Positions 7,981-17,787 are shown, counted from the stretch's first letter. The stretch: DNA of 64,000 nt from Cytophagaceae bacterium (GCA_016722655.1 JADKIR010000004.1:2852001-2916000); one strand, 5' to 3'. The notes: a model not told the origin generated them from the letters alone. Translations and numbers: made by a program.

Positions 7981-8577
7981 ATGAATGTTGGGCTGGTTAT
8001 TTTAGCTGCAGGAGCCTCAAGCAGGATGGGAACACCCAAACAAATCCTTCCGATTTTTGGTAAACCCATGATTATTCACCTCATCGATGAGGCGTTTAAA
8101 ACCAATTGTCATCCAGTGACGGTGGTGCTGGGAGCCAATAAAGAGAAAATTGTGCCTGTGCTGGAAGGAATCCCTGTCACGCTGGTTGATAACCCTTTTT
8201 GGGCCAGTGGCATGGGTAGTTCGGTAAGGATGGGATTGGTGGGTAGTTATCTTTTGACCAAAGGAATAGAGGCACTTATTTTTATTACATCTGACATGCC
8301 CTATGTAAACGCCGACCTGCTCAATGAAATGATTAAACTGGCAGAATCAAATGATGACAAAACCATCGTTGCAACAAAATATGCCGGGACTCTGGGTATT
8401 CCGGTGTTATTTAAAAAGCCTCATTTTGAAGAGATATTGGAATTAAACGGGCAGTTTGGTGCTAAACAGATCATAGAAAAACATAAATCGAAAGTGCTGG
8501 AATTAGCCTTTGAAAATGGGAAAACAGATTTAGATACCAAAGAAGATTACTACGAATTTCTGCAATCAAAAAATTAA
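7981..8577 (+). CDS. MobA/MocA-like nucleotidyltransferase
   Basis: A 198-residue GT-A fold NTP-transferase. The N-terminal LAAGASSRMGTPKQILPIFG is the nucleotide-binding loop of the MobA-like NTP_transf_3 family, and ITSDMPYVNADLL carries the metal-binding Asp. Closest relatives by motif are molybdenum cofactor cytidylyltransferases (MocA) that make MCD cofactor for xanthine-dehydrogenase-type enzymes, but no molybdoenzyme gene is visible here. I chose the ATG at 7981; the frame is open further upstream only from a TTG. The next gene starts 3 nt after the stop. Confidence 0.85.
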   Translation: MNVGLVILAAGASSRMGTPKQILPIFGKPMIIHLIDEAFKTNCHPVTVVLGANKEKIVPVLEGIPVTLVDNPFWASGMGSSVRMGLVGSYLLTKGIEALIFITSDMPYVNADLLNEMIKLAESNDDKTIVATKYAGTLGIPVLFKKPHFEEILELNGQFGAKQIIEKHKSKVLELAFENGKTDLDTKEDYYEFLQSKN

Positions 8578-8580
8578 TTC

Positions 8581-9501
8581 ATGCAAAAAGTTCTGATTTT
8601 TATTATTGAAATTATCTTAAAAACCATAGCTGCCTTACCGCTACGGGTTTGGTTTTTTATTTCATCGTATCTGATTTTTCCTTTGCTATTTTATGTTTTA
8701 AAATATCGTAAAAAAGTAGTTATAAGTAATTTGCAAAATTCTTTTCCTGAAAAAACTTCATTGGAAATAGAAGAAATAGCCCGAAAGTTTTATGTATATC
8801 TGGCAGATAATATTGTAGAGACCATTAAACGATTTAATATTTCGGAAAAAGAATTAAATAAAAGAATCACAATAAAAAACCCCGAACTCATAGAAAAGTA
8901 TTTTAATGAAGGTAAAAACCTCATGCTTTCAGTCGGGCATGTCGGAAACTATGAATGGTTTGGTTCCTTTATTCCAAAACTGGTTTCTTATGAGGTTCTG
9001 GTACCTTATCGGAAACTCACCAGCCCGGTAGGAGAGGCCATAATGAAAAAAAATAGAGGTATTTTCGGAATTATTGCTTTCCCGACTTTAGAAACTGCCC
9101 AGTATCTTAAGAAAAAGTATTCCAAACCGTTTATGCTTTTTATGGCCAACGATCAGTCAGCACATCCTTATAAGGCTTTTTGGACCGAATTTTTACATCA
9201 GGCTACTTCTTTTTATCCCGGTACCGAAAAACTCGCCAAGCTGTTTGATATGCCGGTTGTTTTCGCACATGTGAAGGTTCCCAAACGTGGATATTACGAG
9301 GTGACCTTTGAGCTTTTAAGTGATGAGCCTAAGGTTTTACCAGAGGGAGAGATTATGAAAATGCATGCCGCAACTTTGGAAAAAGATATCATTGCCAGAC
9401 CGGAATTTTGGCTCTGGTCGCATCGCCGTTGGAAACACAAAATGCCTGAAGAGCTTGAATTTGGCTTTGTGGCCAAAAAAGATAGGAAAGTAAGGCTTTA
9501 A
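8581..9501 (+). CDS. Lipid A biosynthesis acyltransferase (LpxL/HtrB family)
   Basis: A 306-residue membrane-associated late acyltransferase. A hydrophobic N-terminal helix (about 8-42) anchors it, and the catalytic HX4E motif is seen as H120-VGNY-E125. The segment WLWSHRRWKHK near the C-terminus is a family signature. These enzymes transfer secondary acyl chains to the lipid A precursor on the inner membrane. It is in an apparent operon with the preceding nucleotidyltransferase (3-nt gap), although no functional link is known. Homologues in Bacteroidota act on penta-acylated lipid A. Confidence 0.88.
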   Translation: MQKVLIFIIEIILKTIAALPLRVWFFISSYLIFPLLFYVLKYRKKVVISNLQNSFPEKTSLEIEEIARKFYVYLADNIVETIKRFNISEKELNKRITIKNPELIEKYFNEGKNLMLSVGHVGNYEWFGSFIPKLVSYEVLVPYRKLTSPVGEAIMKKNRGIFGIIAFPTLETAQYLKKKYSKPFMLFMANDQSAHPYKAFWTEFLHQATSFYPGTEKLAKLFDMPVVFAHVKVPKRGYYEVTFELLSDEPKVLPEGEIMKMHAATLEKDIIARPEFWLWSHRRWKHKMPEELEFGFVAKKDRKVRL

Positions 9502-9600
9502 TGTGCTAATTAATAATGGGTTAATGTGTTAATTAATAATGTGTTAATGTGTTAATTGTTAATGTGCTAATTGATAATGTGTTAGTGAGTTAATTGTAGT
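9498..9600. repeat. Degenerate 23-bp tandem repeat
   Basis: About four units of the form TAATGTGTTAATTAATAATG follow the acyltransferase stop. The remaining 80 bp before the dnaE end hold a short A-run and a CTCCCAACTC/CTCACAACTCGC direct motif but no gene. Confidence 0.65.
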
Positions 9601-9684
9601 TGTTTTTTGCAAAAAAAATCCGTTTTTAAATTTTTTCTCAGCACCCGGTACTCCCAACTCGGCCCTCACAACTCGCAACTTATT

Positions 9685-12600
9685 CTAATTAAAACTCAAA
9701 TTCTCAGCTCCAACTATTTCCAGTAATCTTTTCTGAATGTCTTTATTTAAATCAACTTTTACACTCCGGCTAAACATGGCCACGTCGTACCTTTCTGTAG
9801 TATCGTAAACATTGATTTTAAGGTCAAATTTTCCGGGATTTTGCTGAATCACTTCTTTCAGATGCTGAATGGTCACATCATTTATTTCTTCCAAATCCAC
9901 TCTAACACGTACCTCTTTAAACCTTTTGGCTTTCATTTCATTTAAAAGGTCGATTTGCTGAGGTTTGAACTCAAATTCTCCCTCCCGGTTCCATTTGGTC
10001 TGAAGCTTACCTTTAATGGATACAAAAAGACCCATTTGGAGATATTTCGAAAACTCAACATAGTCTTTTCCAAACAACATGATTTCCATCGACGAACCGT
10101 AATCTTCGATCTTAAAAATACCGAATGGGTTACCATTTTTTGATTGCCTGATCTGTACACTGGATATAACCCCTCCAATCAAAATATCTTTTCCATGATT
10201 TTCCGGTTCAAAAACCTGATCTAAAGGCTTGCAAACTGACATTTCGATAGAAAACTGATCCAAAGGGTGCCCCGAAATATAAAAACCTACTACCTCTTTT
10301 TCATATTTCAGTTTTTCAATATTTCCCCATTCTTCGATAATCTCAATCTTCGGTTTTTGTACATCAAAAGAATCGTCTCCGCCAAATCCACCAAAGAGTG
10401 AACTTTGGGATGAAGATTTTACTTCATGCACCTTATTGGCATATCTAATAAGTTTTTCGATGAAACTGCTACCTTCATGTTCATGGAAATATATCGCCCG
10501 GTGAATGTCAGAAAAACTATCAAAAGCCCCTGCATAAGCCAGTGATTCGAGCGTTTTTTTGTTTACAGTGCGGAGGTTTACTCTCGAAATAAAGTCAAAA
10601 ATATCTTTATAGTGTCCATTTGCGGCTCTTTCTTCAATAATTGCATCTACAGCTGCATCGCCAGAACCTTTGATACCACCCAAACCAAACCGAATTTCTT
10701 TTTTCTTATTTACTGAAAATTTCCTGGCCGATTCATTGATGTCGGGCCCCAAAACATTTAGCCCAAGAGCCTTACATTCTTCCATGAAAAACGTAATCTT
10801 ATCAATGTTGCCCAGCTGTGAAGTCAATACCCCTGCCATGTATTCTTCGGGGTAATGGGCTTTTAAATATGCAGTTTGGTAAGCCACAAAAGCATAGCAG
10901 GTAGAGTGAGATTTGTTAAAAGCATATTGGGCAAAAGCCTCCCAATCAGTCCATATTTTTTCGCAAATCTTGAGGTCATGGCCATTTTTATCTGCACCCT
11001 CCATAAACTTCACCTTCATCTTGTCCAGAACGGCTTTTTGCTTTTTACCCATGGCCTTACGCAGCACGTCGGCGTCGCCTTTGGTAAAGTTGCCTAACTT
11101 TTGTGAGAGCAACATCACCTGTTCCTGATACACCGTGATACCATAGGTTTCGGACAGATATTCTTCCATTTCGGCAAGATCATAGTGTATCTCCTCCCTG
11201 CCGTGTTTACGGTTAATGAAGTTGGGTATGTAGGCTATCGGACCCGGACGATACAAGGCATTCATGGCAATGAGGTCGTCAAACTTATCAGGTTTGAGTT
11301 CCTTCATGTATTTTTTCATGCCGTCAGATTCAAACTGAAATATGGCGTTGGTTTCGCCATGTTGAAACAGCTCAAAAGTTTTGGCATCGTCTAAAGGAAT
11401 ATAATCTATGTCAATAGCTACTCCGTGGTTTTCTTTTATCATTTTGAGGGCCTCTTTGATAATCGAGAGGTTTCTCAGACCCAAAAAGTCCATCTTGATT
11501 ACTCCGGCATCTTCAATCACTTTTCCCTCGTATTGGGTAATAAGCAAGTCAGAATCTTTGGATGTACTCACCGGTACAATATTAGACAAATCTTCAGGTG
11601 CAATGATGATACCCGCCGCATGGATACCCGTGTTTCTCACTGTGCCTTCCAGTTTTTCAGCCTGATGCAATACTTTACCCACCAGATCGGGGCTGTTGTA
11701 CATATCACGTACTTTCTTCACATTCTCGATTTCATCGGGGCTCAAACCCAGCTCATTCAGAGAGTCAGGCCCCGCCAGAGGTTTGTGAATTAGTTTTTTA
11801 AAGTCCATGCCATAGGCCGGCTTATCAGGTATCAACTTGGCAATATAGTTGGCGTCGGCCAAAGGCAACTCCATCACCCGGGCCACGTCTTTGATACTTG
11901 ACTTGGTGGCCATGGTACCATAAGTGATGATTTGTGCCACCTGGTTTCGGCCATATTTCTGCACCACGTAGTCAATCACCTTCTGGCGACCTTCGTCGTC
12001 AAAATCGGTATCAATATCGGGCATTGACTTACGGTCAGGATTCAAAAAACGCTCAAAAAGCAGATTGTATTTTATCGGGTCAATATTCGTAATGCCAATA
12101 CAATACGCCACAGCCGATCCAGCAGCCGAACCCCGACCCGGGCCAATCATCACGCCCAGATCACGCCCTGCTTTGATAAAGTCCATCACAATCAGGAAGT
12201 AGCCCGCAAAGCCCATCGTCTTGATTGTAAAAAGTTCAAAGTCAAGTCTTTCCTGAGTTTCCTGGGCTATCTCTCCCCATCGTTTTTTGGCCCCTTCGTA
12301 GGACAGATGTTTCAGGTATTCCCATTGATTGAGTTTATCGTCGGGGTGAATTTTGAAGTCATCGGGTATCGGGAAGTTGGGCAGCATGATATCTTTTTTC
12401 AGCTCCAGCTTCTCAATTTTATCTACTATCTCGTTGGTGTTGTCAATGGCTTGTGGCACATCGCTAAACACCTGGGTCATTTCGGCGGTGGTTTTGAAAT
12501 AAAACTGGTCGTTATAAAACGCAAACCTCGTATCCCTGGCACTTACTGAGTCGTCATCATTGAAATCTTTCGCCGATGGCGTACTCATTTTTTCGTTGGT

Positions 12601-13275
12601 GTTGACACAAAGCAGGATATCATGAGCCACCCAGTCTTGTTGGTCCACATAGTGGCTGTCGTTGCTCGCTATTACTTTTACACCATATTTTTCGGCCCAT
12701 TTCAGCAGTACGGCATTCACCTGATTTTGCTCCGGAATATCGTGCCGTTGTATTTCGATATAATAATCCTCACCAAATCGCTCCAACCACCATTGAAACT
12801 CCCGCTCGCCTTCTTCTTCTCCCTTTTTCAGGATTACCTTAGGCACTGAAGCACCGATGCAACAAGTGGTGGCAATAAGCCCTTCTTTGTATTTTTCAAT
12901 CAAAGCCTTGGTTACCCGTGGATATTTGCTGTAAAGTCCCTCCATATAGCCCAGAGAGCATAATTTCGTGAGGTTTTGGTAACCCAGGGCATTTTTGGCC
13001 AACAGCAACTGATGATACCGGATGTCTTTTTGTTCTTTGGTAAACTGCTTGCGGGTGTGATCTTCCACAACATAAAACTCGCAACCTACGATGGGTTTCA
13101 CATTAAATTTCTCTGATGCCGCCACAAAGTCAAACACGCCAAACATATTTCCGTGGTCGGTGATGGCCATGGCGGGCATGCCATCGGCTTCGGCCTTGGC
13201 AAATAGTTTTTTGATGTTTGAGGCTCCATCAAGCAGCGAATACTGCGTATGGTTATGCAAATGCGAGAATTTCAT
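9685..13275 (-). CDS. dnaE: DNA polymerase III alpha subunit
   Basis: The replicative polymerase catalytic subunit, 1196 residues. The PHP domain opens at residue 5 with HLHNHTQYSLLDG and ITDHGNMFG; the palm carries GPGRGSAAGSAVAYC (378-392) and the catalytic aspartates in PDIDTDFDDEGR (Asp420, Asp422), with the third in VIKMDFLGL. Then come the fingers (NALYRPGP, RKAMGKK), the helix-hairpin-helix region (NVLGPDINESARKF, FGLGGIKGSG) and a C-terminal OB domain (about 975-1060, DILIGGVISSVQ). The last 100 residues are a tau-binding-like region. The length is usual for Bacteroidota. It is monocistronic, with a probable promoter 25 nt upstream of the start. Confidence 0.97.
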   Translation of the reverse strand: MKFSHLHNHTQYSLLDGASNIKKLFAKAEADGMPAMAITDHGNMFGVFDFVAASEKFNVKPIVGCEFYVVEDHTRKQFTKEQKDIRYHQLLLAKNALGYQNLTKLCSLGYMEGLYSKYPRVTKALIEKYKEGLIATTCCIGASVPKVILKKGEEEGEREFQWWLERFGEDYYIEIQRHDIPEQNQVNAVLLKWAEKYGVKVIASNDSHYVDQQDWVAHDILLCVNTNEKMSTPSAKDFNDDDSVSARDTRFAFYNDQFYFKTTAEMTQVFSDVPQAIDNTNEIVDKIEKLELKKDIMLPNFPIPDDFKIHPDDKLNQWEYLKHLSYEGAKKRWGEIAQETQERLDFELFTIKTMGFAGYFLIVMDFIKAGRDLGVMIGPGRGSAAGSAVAYCIGITNIDPIKYNLLFERFLNPDRKSMPDIDTDFDDEGRQKVIDYVVQKYGRNQVAQIITYGTMATKSSIKDVARVMELPLADANYIAKLIPDKPAYGMDFKKLIHKPLAGPDSLNELGLSPDEIENVKKVRDMYNSPDLVGKVLHQAEKLEGTVRNTGIHAAGIIIAPEDLSNIVPVSTSKDSDLLITQYEGKVIEDAGVIKMDFLGLRNLSIIKEALKMIKENHGVAIDIDYIPLDDAKTFELFQHGETNAIFQFESDGMKKYMKELKPDKFDDLIAMNALYRPGPIAYIPNFINRKHGREEIHYDLAEMEEYLSETYGITVYQEQVMLLSQKLGNFTKGDADVLRKAMGKKQKAVLDKMKVKFMEGADKNGHDLKICEKIWTDWEAFAQYAFNKSHSTCYAFVAYQTAYLKAHYPEEYMAGVLTSQLGNIDKITFFMEECKALGLNVLGPDINESARKFSVNKKKEIRFGLGGIKGSGDAAVDAIIEERAANGHYKDIFDFISRVNLRTVNKKTLESLAYAGAFDSFSDIHRAIYFHEHEGSSFIEKLIRYANKVHEVKSSSQSSLFGGFGGDDSFDVQKPKIEIIEEWGNIEKLKYEKEVVGFYISGHPLDQFSIEMSVCKPLDQVFEPENHGKDILIGGVISSVQIRQSKNGNPFGIFKIEDYGSSMEIMLFGKDYVEFSKYLQMGLFVSIKGKLQTKWNREGEFEFKPQQIDLLNEMKAKRFKEVRVRVDLEEINDVTIQHLKEVIQQNPGKFDLKINVYDTTERYDVAMFSRSVKVDLNKDIQKRLLEIVGAENLSFN

Positions 13276-13299
13276 TCCGGTTTTTTAAGTAGTATCATA

Positions 13300-13307
13300 C
13301 AAATATA
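13300..13307 (-). promoter_or_regulatory. Probable -7 element of the dnaE promoter
   Basis: On the minus strand TATATTTG fits the Bacteroidota -7 consensus TAnnTTTG exactly, 25 nt before the dnaE ATG. No good TTG was found 19-20 nt further upstream, so the call rests on the -7 box and position. Confidence 0.4.
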
Positions 13308-13379
13308 GCTAAAAAATTTGGCGGTGCAGAAGCCGATTTTTCCACATTGACCGAAAGGACTTGAAAGAGAGGAAGGTTT

Positions 13380-13550
13380 AAGTATAAACTAAACGAACAT
13401 AGATTTACACGGATGGGACACGGATGAGAATCTTACCTAAGTTATTTTTGGCGGCCCCACGCTTTGGGCGTGGCCGGGCTATCCATTACAAGTCCTCCCA
13501 CGCTTTAAGGCGTGGTCCGGGCTTTCCATTTCTATCCCTGGCCGGGGGGG
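13380..13550. repeat. Intergenic hairpin repeats of dispersed type
   Basis: Two similar hairpins lie about 40 bp apart: CCACGC/GCGTGG at 13457-13473 and again at 13498-13515, each followed by a CCGGGCT-TTCCAT motif and then by CTGGCCGGGGG. A short direct repeat (ACGGATGGGACACGGATG) precedes them. The gene-free stretch 13276-13593 holds nothing else. Such GC-rich hairpins with the GGCCGGGCT tail look like dispersed intergenic repeats; a genome-wide count was not possible. Confidence 0.6.
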
Positions 13551-13593
13551 TAATTCAGTTTTGGTAATTTTTTACTGGATATAGCTTTTATAA

Positions 13594-15489
13594 TCAACCT
13601 CCAACTCTTTCCAAACCAAGGCTCCATTGACCTACTCCCAATACCTCAGCCCAAAAATACAACTTGCTATTTTCGATTTTATATGTTACGTAACCTGGTT
13701 TACCATTAGGTACAAATAATTTAATCTGTTTGTTTTCAATAACCCAATTCCAGTTATATTCCTTACCATATGCTTTTTGAATTGCAGTTCCATCTGGGTT
13801 AAATTGCCAACCATCATCTGTTCCAGAGGGAGGGTAAATCCATTTTCCAAAAAGGTTAGGGTCTAGTTCCATGTTATTGAGCTTGACTTTGAGGGTTAGC
13901 TCCCGGCTACCCAAATATCCTGCTTTTGAAGCGGTGTTGGTCACCAGAGCAAAAAGAACACTTTTGTCGGTTTTAAGTTTTAGGATGTCTTTGACAGTGA
14001 CTTTATCAATAGAAGAATTGAGAAACTGCATTTTTGTTCCCACAGTTTTATAAACGGTCACCCGGCTGTCGGCATCGGTCGGCACAGTAAACACGATGTT
14101 GGCTCCATCGGTAAATTTGTCGTAGTTGAGACTAACCCTGTAAATGGCCGCAGAATAGTCGGCATAAGTTTTCTTAAATTCTTTTACCGAATCTTTTTCG
14201 GCTTTAATATCAAAAAGTCCATTATGAGAAGCCAGCCAGAATCCCGTGTTTACATCATCATACACTTTTCCTTCAAGGTAATCTCTGAAAAAAGCGTCCC
14301 ACCAAATGAAAGGCAGATTTGGACTAATGGCCTCTACGGGGTGCTTATTGGTTTTGATTTTTTCATATGCTGATTTTACCAATGCATCGCCATTTTTGTC
14401 AGTCAGATATTTCACCACTGCCGACATGCCATAGCCATGTTCACCGGCACTGGTTTCGGCTCCTTTCTGGAATCCATTGAAGGGAGCCATTTGGTGACCG
14501 TTTCTGATGGTCGATACATAATTAGCCTGACTCGAAAACATCTTCTCTATCCAAACTGCCGTGGCTTCGTCGAGCCAAAAATGTGCATAGTTACCGGACT
14601 TGGCCCGGCTAAAACGATTTCGCGGATCATAAAACGACTGCACCAGGTGGAAGAACTCATGTCCTGCTGTCAGTTTTAATTCGTCAGTATCTTTCATTTT
14701 TTCAGAATTAAACTCCATCCAGCCATAATTATAACCCAACACCGAATTGGAAGCATAGCCAAACACTCCCGCGTCCAATTTTTTTACGCATACCTTCATT
14801 GGCCAGCTGGTTCGGCTGGAATAGGAGAAACCCAGGTTTTTAAATTTTGTGTAGGCACCTTCCAGATAAGTTCCGAGTTTCAGTACGTCGTCTTTCATAC
14901 CCAGAAACGGAAAATATATTCTGAAATGGCCCTCAGGAGTATCAATGGAGAAATTGCCGTCAAACGAAATCAGATACATTTTTACTTTAGTTTCAGCTAT
15001 ACGGCCGGAGACATCACCTTCTGATACTTTTTGGTCTGTCGCAGGTAAGGTTACCAATGTATAACCTGAAGAATCAATGGCCGGCAAATAATGATAATGA
15101 ATGGCTGTTTTGTTAAGACTTTTTACAAAAATCTCCTCCCCAACGGCCACCAGAGGTACTTTTGCCTCAGTATTTGTATTTTTTTTGATTTTAATTTTGA
15201 TTCCCTTGTTGACATTAAGTGGCAAACCTTCGAGGGCAAACAATTTAGAATTTACCGATTCCAGCTCCTCCGGGGCATTTTTTACTTCACTGATTTCCAG
15301 GCTATTGGTGCCTTCAAATGCCGCTGCCGGAATGCTCACAATTAAATCGGTGGATTCCAGCGAACCGCCTTTTTGGTCAATATCAGCTTTAGCAACCGAT
15401 TTTTCGGGATTTATTTTATCACCAAGCAGATTGCAGGATGTTGAAACAAATATTAAGGAAATTAGATATAACAACCTCAAATTTTTCAT
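13594..15489 (-). CDS. Gluzincin-type metallopeptidase lipoprotein
   Basis: A 631-residue lipoprotein (lipobox ending at Cys19, VSTSC). The N-terminal part (about 40-170) resembles a ZU5/autoproteolysis-like beta domain (GGSLESTDLIVSIPAAAF). The central domain has a zinc site of gluzincin type: H277-EFF-H281 in LTAGHEFFHLVQSFYD and the third-ligand candidate Glu308 in WLDEATAVWIE. This layout matches surface peptidases in which the HExxH helix is followed about 25-30 residues later by an E-x-x-A-x-W/E helix. The C-terminal 80 residues (LFGKWIYPPSGTDDGWQFNPDGT) look like a lipocalin-type/DUF4488-like strand domain. It probably acts at the outer membrane surface on unknown proteins. No operon partner. 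Catalysis is inferred from motifs. Confidence 0.82.
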   Translation of the reverse strand: MKNLRLLYLISLIFVSTSCNLLGDKINPEKSVAKADIDQKGGSLESTDLIVSIPAAAFEGTNSLEISEVKNAPEELESVNSKLFALEGLPLNVNKGIKIKIKKNTNTEAKVPLVAVGEEIFVKSLNKTAIHYHYLPAIDSSGYTLVTLPATDQKVSEGDVSGRIAETKVKMYLISFDGNFSIDTPEGHFRIYFPFLGMKDDVLKLGTYLEGAYTKFKNLGFSYSSRTSWPMKVCVKKLDAGVFGYASNSVLGYNYGWMEFNSEKMKDTDELKLTAGHEFFHLVQSFYDPRNRFSRAKSGNYAHFWLDEATAVWIEKMFSSQANYVSTIRNGHQMAPFNGFQKGAETSAGEHGYGMSAVVKYLTDKNGDALVKSAYEKIKTNKHPVEAISPNLPFIWWDAFFRDYLEGKVYDDVNTGFWLASHNGLFDIKAEKDSVKEFKKTYADYSAAIYRVSLNYDKFTDGANIVFTVPTDADSRVTVYKTVGTKMQFLNSSIDKVTVKDILKLKTDKSVLFALVTNTASKAGYLGSRELTLKVKLNNMELDPNLFGKWIYPPSGTDDGWQFNPDGTAIQKAYGKEYNWNWVIENKQIKLFVPNGKPGYVTYKIENSKLYFWAEVLGVGQWSLGLERVGG

Positions 15490-15778
15490 GACAAAGCGAG
15501 TTTATTGATTTTCTACAAGGTAAACTCTATCTATCTGAATTTCAATGAGTGTGTCTATAATGAAAAATGATATAAGTCAGGAATGGGGTTTTGGAAAAGT
15601 TTTTCCCGGTATTTTGAGATTATTATTTTTCAAACAGAAGATTTAAGACATTTAAAAAATATTGCTTTCAAAAGCGAATCTATCAGAGAAATACTTCCAC
15701 AGGAATTCTGAAAATAGGCCTGAATCTCTTATGAAATGGCATCCAGAAACATTTTTGAACCAGCTATTTGCAACCTTT

Positions 15779-16009
15779 TTAGAATCGGTTTGATGGTTTT
15801 GGTTCGTCATTAATATATTCTAAAATGTCAGCCGGTTGGCATTCTAATATATTACAGATGGTATCCAAAGTACTGAATCTTATGGCTTTTGCTTTTCCCG
15901 TTTTTAAAATGGAAAGGTTAGATAAAGTCAATCCTACTTTATCGGAAAGTTCATTTAGTGACATTTTACGTTTAGCCATTACAACGTCGAGATTTACAAC
16001 TATTGCCAT
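15779..16009 (-). CDS. Small XRE-family HTH regulator
   Basis: A 76-residue single-domain Cro/CI-like protein: LDVVMAKRKMSLNELSDKVGLTLSNLSILKTGKAKAIRF... shows the helix-turn-helix, with a short C-terminal tail. It follows the DUF2975 gene by 4 nt. Pairs of a DUF2975 membrane protein with this YozG-like regulator are widespread and are usually read as an autoregulated membrane-associated module. Target unknown. The 289-bp stretch before it (15490-15778) shows nothing I can name. Confidence 0.88.
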   Translation of the reverse strand: MAIVVNLDVVMAKRKMSLNELSDKVGLTLSNLSILKTGKAKAIRFSTLDTICNILECQPADILEYINDEPKPSNRF

Positions 16010-16013
16010 GGTT

Positions 16014-16550
16014 TTAAACAGTCAAATCGTTTTCATTTTGAATTTCCACTCCTTTATTAAAAATAGTTGCAATAATGTAAATCACCGCTCCCATTGTTAT
16101 AAATGCCTGGCTGTCAGCCCAAAATTGGTTCAAACTGCCGGTGTCAAAACCCTGATGTGTTAAATTTCTGGCAAATTCCCGGGCAATATAACTTAATAGT
16201 CCTATGGCCAGGGTGCAATAACTCATCAGGGAAATTTGCCTGGCAACATAACTGCTGAATGGTTTTTTGAGATCCATTTTATGCATTAATCTGATAACTA
16301 TATAAAACAGGAAAGCTTTCAAAATCGAAATGCCTAGAATAAAGCTATAGATACTAAAAAAAGAAAACCAGCTTTCTTGATAAATCTTGGATAAGTCGAG
16401 CTTTTGATAAAGATTTTGGACAAATTCAGGCTTATAAATACTGAAAAAGAAATTAACTATTAAGCCTCCTGCTTCAATGCTCAAGCCTACAAAAATAAGC
16501 CAGGCCACAATATATAAGCCCCAAAATACGAAGTTATTTGCTTTTGACAT
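16014..16550 (-). CDS. DUF2975 membrane protein
   Basis: A 178-residue protein with four hydrophobic segments (about 8-32, 63-88, 106-126, 145-166), the DUF2975 pattern. It is co-transcribed with the XRE regulator 4 nt downstream. Function is unknown; DUF2975/XRE pairs are thought to couple a membrane signal to gene expression, but this is inference from repeated co-occurrence. A well-formed promoter lies just upstream. Confidence 0.88.
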   Translation of the reverse strand: MSKANNFVFWGLYIVAWLIFVGLSIEAGGLIVNFFFSIYKPEFVQNLYQKLDLSKIYQESWFSFFSIYSFILGISILKAFLFYIVIRLMHKMDLKKPFSSYVARQISLMSYCTLAIGLLSYIAREFARNLTHQGFDTGSLNQFWADSQAFITMGAVIYIIATIFNKGVEIQNENDLTV

Positions 16551-16576
16551 TACCGTTAAAATTTTATTTGATGTGC

Positions 16577-16606
16577 CAAAGATAATACGTATTTATTGAT
16601 AAACAA
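16577..16606 (-). promoter_or_regulatory. Promoter of the DUF2975-XRE operon
   Basis: On the minus strand TTG, 19 nt, TATCTTTG fits the Bacteroidota housekeeping promoter in both boxes and spacing. It ends 26 nt before the DUF2975 start codon. Confidence 0.6.
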
Positions 16607-16694
16607 TAAAAATAGATTTTTATTCAAAAAATATTTACCGAATATAGAAACTAGTAAATAATCTGCTGATTACTGCATCTTTCCAATTGATTTA

Positions 16695-17360
16695 TTATGG
16701 CAGGTTCGGAGTACTTTGGATGGAAGCGGGGTCGATTGTTTTTTTTAATAATAAAATATGAGAAATTAAAACTATCGGAACCACACAAGTGGGCAACCAA
16801 CAATATGGAAACTCCAGCACCGCAATATTCGGCTGGTCAAAGGCAAATTGTTGAACAGGCAATGGTGCCGACAGAATAGCTAGAGTCACGATGATAGATA
16901 AAAATACGATTCCGGTAATGTTCCAAATCAGGAAAAATTGAGGCTTGATTTTTCTTTTCGAGATGAATTGATAAAATAAAATTGCCAGTGCCGAAAGGCC
17001 AATCAGAATATCAAAATTCCAACCTTTAAAGGTCATTAAGTTTGGGATTTTATTTTGCAAAAACAATTGAAATAAAATCAGTTCAACCGGAATTCTTAAG
17101 ACATGTATGCTTAAAAGGATATTTGGATTAAGTTTTTGTTTGCCGATACGTTTTAAGGAAAAAATGGTGACTGCAATGGTTCCAGCCATTAAAAGAGGAA
17201 ATAATAGGGGAGTCTTTTCAAAAACTTTTAAATAGGCGAGTGTTCCGGCAAAAAGTTGCCAGATAACAAAAAACAACAAAAGCCTTAGATCTCTGCCTGC
17301 CCCAAAATAGAGGCCAGACAAAGACAAAAGACTGATTAGAATAAAGGCAATAGATATCAT
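16695..17360 (-). CDS. Hypothetical seven-helix-like membrane protein
   Basis: A 221-residue very hydrophobic protein with about six or seven membrane spans and no recognised motif. Its start codon abuts the stop of the YCII gene, so the two are co-transcribed, probably with the Crp/Fnr gene further upstream. It resembles uncharacterised small integral membrane proteins of Bacteroidota. No transport or enzymatic residues stand out except a CWLPTC pair near the C-terminus. Confidence 0.78.
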   Translation of the reverse strand: MISIAFILISLLSLSGLYFGAGRDLRLLLFFVIWQLFAGTLAYLKVFEKTPLLFPLLMAGTIAVTIFSLKRIGKQKLNPNILLSIHVLRIPVELILFQLFLQNKIPNLMTFKGWNFDILIGLSALAILFYQFISKRKIKPQFFLIWNITGIVFLSIIVTLAILSAPLPVQQFAFDQPNIAVLEFPYCWLPTCVVPIVLISHILLLKKTIDPASIQSTPNLP

Positions 17361-17708
17361 TTAATTCATTGGAATTGTAGTACGTACTTCAACTGTTCCG
17401 CCCGCAAAAAGCACCGGACAATGCTTTGCCATTTCAACGGCAGCTTCCATGGTTTTGGCCTTCATGGTTAGGTTGCCACTTATAAACTTTCCATCTTCCA
17501 TCAGGAATTTGTTTTCAGTGGTTTGGTCACTTTTGATTACAACCCCCTCAAAACCCAGTCTCGAAACATTAACCAGCAATCCACGGGATGCAACTTCGCC
17601 AATAAATTTCTGCCATTGCTGATGCATTTTCTCGATTTGCTCTGCATTTGGTGGCGTGTTACCGGCCGGCATTCTGAATAGCAACATAAACTCATTTAAG
17701 TTTTCCAT
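17361..17708 (-). CDS. YCII-related (DGPF-type) domain protein
   Basis: A 115-residue alpha/beta ferredoxin-like protein of the YCII/DGPF superfamily (EFMLLFRMPAG, QQWQKFIGEVASRG, LTMKAKTMEAAVEMAKHCPVLFAGGTVEVR). Family members are often found beside sigma factors and regulators; biochemical role is mostly unknown. It lies between a Crp/Fnr regulator gene (80 bp upstream) and a membrane protein (0 bp downstream). Confidence 0.85.
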   Translation of the reverse strand: MENLNEFMLLFRMPAGNTPPNAEQIEKMHQQWQKFIGEVASRGLLVNVSRLGFEGVVIKSDQTTENKFLMEDGKFISGNLTMKAKTMEAAVEMAKHCPVLFAGGTVEVRTTIPMN

Positions 17709-17787
17709 AATTTTTTTTTATTTTATTTATGGAACAAATGTACCGGGTACAAATTGCCGGAAAGTTGCCCTATGGCAAAAAGTGATT

